A DNA stretch of 37,119 nucleotides from a virus. The first letter of the stretch is position 1, and the number at the start of each line of letters is the position of its first letter. The notes below the pieces were generated by a model. The model ran no database searches. It was not told where the DNA came from and saw nothing but the letters and a program-made list of their open reading frames with translations. The position numbers were made by a program, and so were the translations under genes. The DNA lies in IMG/VR virus record IMGVR_UViG_3300036046_000377, positions 1 through 37,119 of that record. The stretch is one strand, 5' to 3'. Below are positions 15,059 through 21,372 of this stretch, one piece after another.

Positions 15059-15575
15059 TCTGGAGCTGATTCCAAGACTCGCCGGCGGCGAAGCCGGCGA
15101 TAATGCGGCGGTGCGTGGGGCCGCGGGAGCCGAGACGCGTGAGAACGTGGGAGACGAAGTCGGCGGAGTCCACGGCCGCGATGCCACCGTCGTCGGGGGC
15201 GACCGCCTCAGTCAGTGCCGTCGCGTTGCCGGGGGTGAGCGGTTCGGACGCGTGGACGGTGTCCGGATACGCGGCAAAAGCGCAGTTCGTGCGCGTCGCC
15301 GAGTCGCCATATCGGACCCCGATGACGCCGGTGTTGGACCCGTTGCGCAGCCCCGCAATCATCGCCCGCGGCACCTCCCACCACAGCCACGGCCCTACAG
15401 GACGATCCGCCGGCCGGTGCGGGAGGCGAGTTAGCAGCGCGAGCCAAACGTCTTGCTCCGCGTCTTCGCGGCTGACGTACATCCGCAACAGGCGGCGACA
15501 GATTGAGGAGGAGCGGAGAATCGTGCGGATCGTCGGCAGCAGCGACTCAAGGCTCGGCGTAGAGGTCGTGGTCAC
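14979..15575 (-). CDS. Sigma-factor-like protein, first gene of the replication operon
   Basis: A 198-residue protein starting at a GTG (15575) behind GGGGGA. Residues 30-75 (RMYVSREDAEQDVWLALLTRLPH) carry the acidic DAxQDVWLAL helix of sigma region 2, and RPVGPWLWWEVPRAMI fits the following Trp-rich part. The C-terminal third (LTRLGSRGPTHRRIIAGFAAGESWNQLQNATRCTRSSLHE, counted in segments) resembles a degenerate region 4 helix-turn-helix. The whole is ECF-sized. Two overlapping sigma-like genes in a row are unusual. As the first gene it would be made early, then could redirect host polymerase. Confidence 0.62.
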   Translation of the reverse strand: MTTTSTPSLESLLPTIRTILRSSSICRRLLRMYVSREDAEQDVWLALLTRLPHRPADRPVGPWLWWEVPRAMIAGLRNGSNTGVIGVRYGDSATRTNCAFAAYPDTVHASEPLTPGNATALTEAVAPDDGGIAAVDSADFVSHVLTRLGSRGPTHRRIIAGFAAGESWNQLQNATRCTRSSLHEVAAACRKLVAQIPA

Positions 15576-15585
15576 GTTGTCCCCC

Positions 15586-15621
15586 GTGTAGCAGTTGTAT
15601 AGGCGATTCTATACGGTGTAT
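15586..15621. promoter_or_regulatory. Divergent promoter/operator with repeated half-sites
   Basis: Between the divergent sigma-like and RHH genes are four related hexamers: GTGTAG (15586), GTATAG (15597), its inverted partner CTATAC (15609) and GTGTAT (15616). The centre is a perfect 6-bp inverted repeat with a 6-nt spacer. Spacing of 11-12 nt between half-sites suits ribbon-helix-helix dimers bound side by side. TTGTAT (15595-15600) and TGTATG (15617-15622) could be the -35 and -10 boxes for the RHH gene, so repressor binding would overlap the promoter. Confidence 0.6.
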
Positions 15622-15663
15622 GGGGGATTACAATGTCCGTTGGCGGTAAGTGGAGGGTTTACG

Positions 15664-15999
15664 ATGAAAGGGAGGCAACTCAACGTCCGCGTCACGCCGG
15701 AGGAGCGATTGCGGATTGAAGCGAGGGCGCAAGCGGAAGGGGTTAGGGTAGCTACGTGGGTTAGGCAGATTGTAGTAGATGCGCTGAGTGCGCCGGATGT
15801 AGCGAATCTGACGGGTCAATCCGCCTCCGTCACCTTGCCGGTCGCCGGATCGCTTAGGATCGCTTTAGAGACGCTATCTCGCCGGGTAGGGGTCTCGGTC
15901 GCCGAGGTCGCTTTGAGGGCCGTAGACGCGGGCCTAGAGGCCTTAGCGGCCGACGTGGCGGAAACGGAGCGCCGCCGGGCTGCGGCGGCCGGCGAATGA
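15664..15999 (+). CDS. Ribbon-helix-helix transcriptional regulator (Arc/MetJ-type)
   Basis: A 111-residue protein starting at the ATG at 15664, 6 nt after GGAGGG. The N-terminal MKGRQLNVRVTPEE is a ribbon strand followed by two helices (ERLRIEARAQAEG, VATWVRQIVVDAL), the Arc-type ribbon-helix-helix fold that binds DNA as a dimer through the strand. The second half (SVTLPVAGSLRIALETLSRR, VSVAEVALRAVDAGLEAL) shows a similar strand-helix-helix rhythm and may be a second, degenerate copy. The gene diverges from the replication operon across a control region with inverted-repeat half-sites, the position expected of a phage repressor or early switch. Confidence 0.75.
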   Translation: MKGRQLNVRVTPEERLRIEARAQAEGVRVATWVRQIVVDALSAPDVANLTGQSASVTLPVAGSLRIALETLSRRVGVSVAEVALRAVDAGLEALAADVAETERRRAAAAGE

Positions 16000-16214
16000 A
16001 GCCGGTTCGGGGCGGTCGAAAAAAAAAAAAAAAGAAAAGCCCCTAAGAAAAATAAGAAGAACTATAGCGTATGTTATATCTTCTCTATACAACTTTTTTA
16101 TTTACCCGCCGGCCGGCCCACTCCGAACCGACTCCCGCCGACGCCCCACCGAAAACCTCCGCTACCCTGTCGCCGGGTGTTAGTAGCGTTGCACTCGGCA
16201 CCCCTTCAGGGCAC

Positions 16215-16251
16215 CACCGCAGCGGGCATGCCTCACCCGCTGCGGTGTTTT
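16215..16251 (+). terminator. Intrinsic terminator upstream of terminase genes
   Basis: A perfect 12-bp stem (CACCGCAGCGGG at 16215-16226 with its complement at 16236-16247), a 9-nt loop CATGCCTCA and TTTT. It would end transcripts from the repressor gene or the AT-rich island and insulate the late promoter that starts 6 nt downstream. Confidence 0.85.
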
Positions 16252-16256
16252 CACCC

Positions 16257-16286
16257 GCGTAACGTTTCGCCGGCGTTTCGCGGCTA
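16257..16286 (+). promoter_or_regulatory. Candidate phage late promoter, copy 1
   Basis: GCGTAACGTTTCG (16257-16269), exactly 12 nt, then GGCTA (16282-16286). The GTG of the small terminase gene begins 9 nt after the end of GGCTA, and there is no Shine-Dalgarno sequence. The same bipartite motif with the same 12-nt gap occurs at 24433 and 36861. Confidence 0.7.
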
Positions 16287-16294
16287 TTGTTGTA

Positions 16295-16720
16295 GTGGCC
16301 GCCATCACTCCCGTACCCGGAGACTCGCAGCATAAACGTAGCTCCATGCGTTTACTCGCCGTCGCGGTCGCGGCCGGCCAGTCGGCTAACAAGGCGGCAT
16401 CCGCGGCGGGGATCAAACCCTCCACCGCCCGCAAGTGGGCGCGCGAGCCGGCCTTCCGCCGCATGGTCGGCGCGTATCAGACGCGAGCTATTCGACGCGC
16501 CCTCGCGATCATGGTCCGCGGCGCGGTGCGCGCCGCCGCGAAGTTGTACGAACTCGCGAAACACGACGATCCGAAAATTGCTCTCGCCGCTTCGCGTGCG
16601 ATCTTGGAACTCGGCCCCCGACTGCGCGACGACTTGGACCGCGAGCAACGTTTGATCGCGATTGAAGACCGGCTAGCCACCGCCGCGCCGCTGACATGCC
16701 TACCGTCGCCAGCCGCTTAG
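16295..16720 (+). CDS. Terminase small subunit-like, helix-turn-helix DNA-binding protein
   Basis: A 141-residue helical protein directly before the large terminase. Residues about 25-50 (AVAAGQSANKAASAAGIKPSTARKW) form the helix-turn-helix typical of small terminases that recognise the packaging site; the rest (RAIRRALAIMVRGAVRAAAKLYELA, then DDLDREQRLIAIEDRL) is a helical oligomerisation region. It would form a ring that selects phage DNA and hands it to the large subunit. The GTG at 16295 fits the late-promoter geometry; an ATG at 16346 is the alternative. No ribosome-binding sequence precedes either. It overlaps the large subunit gene by 25 nt. Confidence 0.78.
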   Translation: MAAITPVPGDSQHKRSSMRLLAVAVAAGQSANKAASAAGIKPSTARKWAREPAFRRMVGAYQTRAIRRALAIMVRGAVRAAAKLYELAKHDDPKIALAASRAILELGPRLRDDLDREQRLIAIEDRLATAAPLTCLPSPAA

Positions 16721-18159
16721 CGGCGATTGAATCGCGGACCTCCGCTCCGACGCCCCGCCCCGACCTGTTTCAATACCGCGGCCGGCCGGCGGAGTACATC
16801 CGCGAGTACCTGCGCCAATCCCTCACCCCACAACAGGCGGACGTATGCGCCGCCGTTGCGGCGGGCCGGCGGCTCGTGTTAGTGCCGTCGGGTAACGAAG
16901 TTGGCAAGACCTGGCTCGCCGCCGGTTTAACGTCGTGGAACTACGACGCCTACCGGCCCGGCTTAACGCTGACCACCGCGCCGACGGCGGTACAGGTCGG
17001 CGACTTGCTATGGGCGGAGCTTCGCCGCCTCCGCGGGCCGGACGCCGGGTTCCTGCCGCGGGCGAACTACCTCGGCGACGCGCCGGATCATTACGTTCGC
17101 GGCTACACGGCGCGTGACGCGACGGCGTTTCAGGGTCGGCACGGCGTACGCGTGTTGGTGATATTCGACGAAGCGGAGGGGATCGACGCAGCGTTTTGGG
17201 ACGCCGCGTTGTCGATGGCGGATCAACTGGTCGCGTTCTACAACCCGACCACCACCGGCAGTCAAGCCGCGGTTGAAGAGCGGCGAACCGGTAACGAAGT
17301 GGTGCGGCTATCCGCGCTGGATCATCCAAACATCACCGCCGGCTTACTCCGTCAACCGCTTCCCTACCCATCCGCCGTGACCCTTGACAAGGTGTCAGAT
17401 CGGCTCGCCCGCTGGGCGACACGTCTCGCCCCCGCTGAGCACCTTCAACCCGGCGACGTGACGCTCGCCGGCGTCGCGTGGCGGCCCGGCCCCGTGGCAG
17501 AGGCTCGCATACTCGGCCGTCGGCCTAGCGTTGCCGTAAATAGCTTATTCGGCTTGCACTTATGGCAATCCGTCGAATCGACGCATCTAGATATCCAACC
17601 ACATTGGCCGGCGCAAGTGGGATGCGACGTAGCGCGTTACGGTGACGACTTCACGGAAATTATCGCTCGCCGTGGGCCGTGTGTCGTGTTGCACGAAGCG
17701 CACAACGGTTGGTCAACGACTCAGACCGCCGCTCGCCTCCGCGCCGTTGCCGCGGAGGTGGCTGGCGATACTGACCCTCGGCGCATCCCCATCGTCATCG
17801 ATGATACCGGCGTCGGCGGCGGCGTCACGGATCAACACTGCGGATTTCGTTTTATCGGTGTGAACTTCGCGAGCAAAGCGCCGAACGCCGACGAATACCC
17901 CGATACGCGGTCGCAGCTATATTTCGATCTTGCCACGCTCGCCACCGCCGGCCATATCGACGTGTCGCGGCTGCCGGCGGAGTCTCGCGAGCAATTGCGC
18001 CAACAACTCACCGCGATTATGTATACGCTGGACTTGCGCGGCCGCCGGCGTATTGAGCCGAAGCGCGACATGAAAGCGCGGCTCGGCCGTTCCCCCGACA
18101 CCGCCGACGCGTTGGCGTTGGCGTTCTTTCAATTCCCCGACGTGTTTGAGAAGGTCTAA
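16696..18159 (+). CDS. Terminase large subunit
   Basis: A 487-residue packaging motor. The ATPase half has Walker A VPSGNEVGKTW (residues 63-73) and Walker B VLVIFDEAEGI (153-163, catalytic Glu159). The nuclease half has the RNase H-fold acidic residues Asp311 (GCDVARYGDD), Asp369/Asp370 (IVIDDTGVGGG) and Asp471 (PDTADALALAFF). It would cut concatemeric phage DNA and pump it through the portal. Both active sites are complete. The ATG overlaps the end of the small subunit gene. Confidence 0.95.
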   Translation: MPTVASRLAAIESRTSAPTPRPDLFQYRGRPAEYIREYLRQSLTPQQADVCAAVAAGRRLVLVPSGNEVGKTWLAAGLTSWNYDAYRPGLTLTTAPTAVQVGDLLWAELRRLRGPDAGFLPRANYLGDAPDHYVRGYTARDATAFQGRHGVRVLVIFDEAEGIDAAFWDAALSMADQLVAFYNPTTTGSQAAVEERRTGNEVVRLSALDHPNITAGLLRQPLPYPSAVTLDKVSDRLARWATRLAPAEHLQPGDVTLAGVAWRPGPVAEARILGRRPSVAVNSLFGLHLWQSVESTHLDIQPHWPAQVGCDVARYGDDFTEIIARRGPCVVLHEAHNGWSTTQTAARLRAVAAEVAGDTDPRRIPIVIDDTGVGGGVTDQHCGFRFIGVNFASKAPNADEYPDTRSQLYFDLATLATAGHIDVSRLPAESREQLRQQLTAIMYTLDLRGRRRIEPKRDMKARLGRSPDTADALALAFFQFPDVFEKV

Positions 18160-18163
18160 CCAC

Positions 18164-18451
18164 ATGGCGCGACACGCGTTTGGCGTTCCAAGTTTCGACG
18201 TACACGGGTCCGCCACGATTGGCGTGACGACTACGCCCGCCGCCGGCCCTTCCGTGCCGGTGAAAGTGTTGTATCTATCGAATTACGACGCGTCGGCGTC
18301 GGTGTTTGTCCGCGGCACCGGTTCGGCTGGCGGCGGCGTGGAGATTAAACCCGGCACAACGCTGGGCCCACTGTTCCCCGACAATCTCACCGGGTTAACT
18401 TTCGTTGCGTCCGCCGGCACGCCGACGCTCGGATACCTCTACGGTCGCTAA
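18164..18451 (+). CDS. Hypothetical 95-aa beta-rich virion protein
   Basis: Starts at the ATG 4 nt after the terminase stop. The chain is Gly/Thr/Val-rich with alternating strands (FGVPSFDVHGSATIGVTTTP, VKVLYLSNYDASASVFVRG, GLTFVASAGTPTLGYLYG), with no charged helices. Such small all-beta proteins in late operons are often decoration, head-fibre or spike-base components. It is followed 3 nt later by the spike gene, so an adaptor for that protein is possible. No family is recognised. Confidence 0.55.
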   Translation: MARHAFGVPSFDVHGSATIGVTTTPAAGPSVPVKVLYLSNYDASASVFVRGTGSAGGGVEIKPGTTLGPLFPDNLTGLTFVASAGTPTLGYLYGR

Positions 18452-18454
18452 CAC

Positions 18455-21358
18455 GTGACGCCGTATTTCTACCGCTCCGCCGCCAGCGCATCCGGCGTCT
18501 ACGTGCCGCCGTCGTACCTCGGCGGTGACTTTGAGCAACTCGCCGGCCTACCACCGCCCGCCGATTCGCTGGCGTGGTTCGACTGGCAGGCGACGTTATA
18601 CAACCGCCGCCTCGGCGACGCGCTGTACCACTACGTCCCATCCACGGTTACGGATACGTTCTATTTCGACGACACGAACGGAGACGATGCGAGCGGCGAC
18701 GGGTCCATTGGCAACCCCTGGCGGACGCTGAGCAAGTTCAACTCCGAGTCGCTCGCGTTCAACGGCGCGGCGCGGTGGCTGTTCAAGCGCGGCGAAATCT
18801 TCCGCCCCGCCAACCTCACCGACGGCATCGTGATTCGCCCGCAGTCGATCGTCGGCGCGTACGGCACCGGCCCGGCCCCGCAGTGGCAGGCCTTCACCCT
18901 CCCCTACGCCTCCGGCTGGTCGCTCGACACGGGCGACACGTATGTCCGCGCCGAAGGTACGACGGTGATGTACGCCGCGTTCCAGGACCTGACCAAGGCG
19001 ATGACGCGGCCGCTGACCGAAGCGGCGAGCGTCGCGAGTTGCCGCACAACGCCGGACTCTTGGATTTACTCTGGCGGTAATCTTTACGTCAACCTCGGCG
19101 GGGAAGTGCCGAATAACGTCGGTTCGCAGGTTCAAGCGCATCGCGGGTTCGCCCCCGCCGGCGCGCCGAACTCCGCGTATCACGTCGAAGCGTTCGGCGA
19201 CCGCATCCTGGTCCGTGACATCGTATTCCGCGGGTTCGGCCTCGCGACGGACGTAACGAAGCAGCGGCATGGCGTCGTGTTCTCCGGCACCGGGCAGAAC
19301 GTGCATAGCGCGATGATCGACTGCATCGCCATTGAGTCCGGTTACCACACGGTCAGCCAACTCGGCCCGATCCGCCACGTCATGACCGGCTGTACGCTCG
19401 GCCTGTGTCAGCGCGGACCCGGCGGACAAACGGTCGGCGTCACCTATTCGGACGCCGGCGGGCAAGAGACGCTGATCTACAATCACACGACCTGCGCCGG
19501 CAACTTGCCGACAGAAACGTTCGGCGTGCGCATGGTCGGCACGTCCAGTTACTACGGGCACACCGCCGGAGCCGGCACGGTAAAGCTCTTTGTCAACAAC
19601 GGTCACGTCCACACACCCGGCCCGTATTCTCCGATCATCGGCGCGGGGGTAGCCAACTCCGTGCCGGCGTCCACCATTGACGAACTGCGGTCGTTCCTTG
19701 TCAATCAGCTCCGCGACGAGGGCACCGCACGGCATATCTCCGTGTACGGCGCGCCCGGCGGGCACGCGGACATCAACCCCTACTACCGCGGGCTGGTGAC
19801 GGACCAATCGGCCCGATCCTTCGGCAGCAGCAGCACCGGCTGGACGATCAACGGCCGCTTCATCGCCGGCCCCAATGGCGGCGGCTTCGCTCGCATGTTC
19901 GGCGATAGTAGTGGTAACGGTGTAGAATCGGGCGGCACCTACGCTAACTGCCGTTTTGAAATGAACGCTGCGGGCGGCATCTTCCGCAGCGGCTTCTCCG
20001 CTGCTGGACACCCCGGCGTCGCGTTGCACAACTGCATCGTCGTCGGCAGTCGTGTTGATTCGTACCTGAATATTAGCAACTCCGCCGGGCGGTTGCGGAA
20101 CAACGCTTACTTCCTCACCGACCCCAGCGATCCGGCGTATGACGCGTCGATATTCGCCAACGGGCCGGGTAAAGGCGCGATTGCAGACCCCGGCAAGGTA
20201 ACGTTGGCGAGTATCCCGGCCGACGGCGTGCCCGGCGAGTCGTCGGTGTTGTACGACGCGGCTGACGGCGGTCTCCTGCCGCAATACGACGCGGCCGGCA
20301 CGGCGCGGGGGCAGGTGAAGTCAATCGGCCCGTGGTCAGTCGCCGGCGGCGGTGGGCCGATCCTGGACGTGGCGACGGCGCTGGCGTACCGCGTCCAGCC
20401 GTCCGACGCGCAGGAAACAGTCGCCATCGCTCCGCCGATCAAGGTTGAGGCGCGAAACGCGCTGAACCTATTCAACCCCGACTTCACCGGCCTTGTCACC
20501 GTCGCGATGCAGCCGGGCGGCGCTGGCGGCGTCGCGACCGGCACAACATCACGCAATGCCGTCTCCGGTGTCGCAACGTTCAACGACGTGGCGGTGAGTA
20601 AAGAGGGCCTCGACTACGTGATGATCGCCACGTCGCCGGGGTTGACGCAAGCGCTCAGTGAAGAGTTTGAGATTACCGGGCCGTGGAACCCGTCGCAAAT
20701 TACCGCCGGCACGGTGGGGCTATTCTTCGGCGACCCGTCCGTTACGGAGTATTTCCAAGACACCGCCCGCACCACCCCCGCCGTACCGGACGGCACGGGC
20801 GACACCAAGCGCGTGAAGGGTTTGACGCCGCGGGTCGGCCCGGTCGGGACGCAATCGACCACCGCGAACGCGCCGATCCTCACCAGTACGGGCTTGCAGG
20901 CCGACGCGACGACGGTTCGGCTGCTGCTTGGCAGCATCGTCACGGCAAACGTGTCGTCCGCTTACACGATGTACATCGTCGGCAACGCGGGGTCGGGCGA
21001 GTTCTGGCCGGCCGGCTCGCAGGACAACAACAGCTACGTCGGCTTCCGGCCGTCGTTCAACGTGGTGCAGACCAGCAACGGCCAGTGCAACACCTGCCCG
21101 TCGGGTCGCTTCACCATGCGGATTCGCCGCACCACCGGCGGCGACACCCGGTTTAAGTACACCGGCGTGGCGGAAGCGAACGCAACAAGCCAGAACGGGG
21201 CCAAGTTCGACCTGGATGAGGTGTTCATCGGTTTGTACTCGGCGGCCGGCGGGCGGCTGGAAATGATCCTGTTCGTGACGAACGCCGACATTAGCGGCAC
21301 GGCCGACGAAACGAGCCTTTCGGCGTGGCTTTTGGATAACGGGTACCCGGCGTTTTAA
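18455..21358 (+). CDS. Tail spike / receptor-binding protein with right-handed beta-helix and C-terminal lectin-like domain
   Basis: A 967-residue protein with a GTG start. After an N-terminal virion-binding region, residues about 68-95 (FYFDDTNGDDASGDGSIG, NPWRTLSKFN) match the opening strand of pectate-lyase-like beta-helices, commonly YVDxxxGxDxxxGxxxxPWxT. Residues roughly 245-560 are Gly/Asn/His-rich short strands as in a parallel beta-helix (GVVFSGTG, GVALHNCIVVGSR). A linker domain follows (640-750), then TEYFQDTARTTPAVPDGTGD and a 200-residue beta domain resembling LamG/concanavalin-like folds, ending LSAWLLDNGYPAF. It probably binds or degrades host surface polysaccharide. Its location between terminase and portal is unusual for a spike. 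Confidence 0.72.
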   Translation: MTPYFYRSAASASGVYVPPSYLGGDFEQLAGLPPPADSLAWFDWQATLYNRRLGDALYHYVPSTVTDTFYFDDTNGDDASGDGSIGNPWRTLSKFNSESLAFNGAARWLFKRGEIFRPANLTDGIVIRPQSIVGAYGTGPAPQWQAFTLPYASGWSLDTGDTYVRAEGTTVMYAAFQDLTKAMTRPLTEAASVASCRTTPDSWIYSGGNLYVNLGGEVPNNVGSQVQAHRGFAPAGAPNSAYHVEAFGDRILVRDIVFRGFGLATDVTKQRHGVVFSGTGQNVHSAMIDCIAIESGYHTVSQLGPIRHVMTGCTLGLCQRGPGGQTVGVTYSDAGGQETLIYNHTTCAGNLPTETFGVRMVGTSSYYGHTAGAGTVKLFVNNGHVHTPGPYSPIIGAGVANSVPASTIDELRSFLVNQLRDEGTARHISVYGAPGGHADINPYYRGLVTDQSARSFGSSSTGWTINGRFIAGPNGGGFARMFGDSSGNGVESGGTYANCRFEMNAAGGIFRSGFSAAGHPGVALHNCIVVGSRVDSYLNISNSAGRLRNNAYFLTDPSDPAYDASIFANGPGKGAIADPGKVTLASIPADGVPGESSVLYDAADGGLLPQYDAAGTARGQVKSIGPWSVAGGGGPILDVATALAYRVQPSDAQETVAIAPPIKVEARNALNLFNPDFTGLVTVAMQPGGAGGVATGTTSRNAVSGVATFNDVAVSKEGLDYVMIATSPGLTQALSEEFEITGPWNPSQITAGTVGLFFGDPSVTEYFQDTARTTPAVPDGTGDTKRVKGLTPRVGPVGTQSTTANAPILTSTGLQADATTVRLLLGSIVTANVSSAYTMYIVGNAGSGEFWPAGSQDNNSYVGFRPSFNVVQTSNGQCNTCPSGRFTMRIRRTTGGDTRFKYTGVAEANATSQNGAKFDLDEVFIGLYSAAGGRLEMILFVTNADISGTADETSLSAWLLDNGYPAF

Positions 21359-21372
21359 CGGAGCGGTGAGAT

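Larger units (their letters stand above)
16000..16294. other. Noncoding control region with AT-rich island before the late genes
   Basis: This 295-nt gap contains a run of 15 A (16019-16033) and an AT-rich island to about 16103 (AACTATAGCGTATGTTATAT then CTATACAACTTTTTTATTT), in sharp contrast to the GC-rich DNA around it. It then holds a terminator (16215-16251) and the first late-promoter motif (16257-16286). The island could be a promoter with UP elements, a replication origin, or a packaging (cos/pac) site, since terminase follows. A 63-aa reading frame beginning at 16071 runs through the terminator and is not credible. Confidence 0.6.

Noticed and set aside
16071-16262. 63-aa frame in the AT-rich control region
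   Set aside because: It runs through the terminator stem, has no Shine-Dalgarno sequence and shows no protein-like pattern after the first residues.
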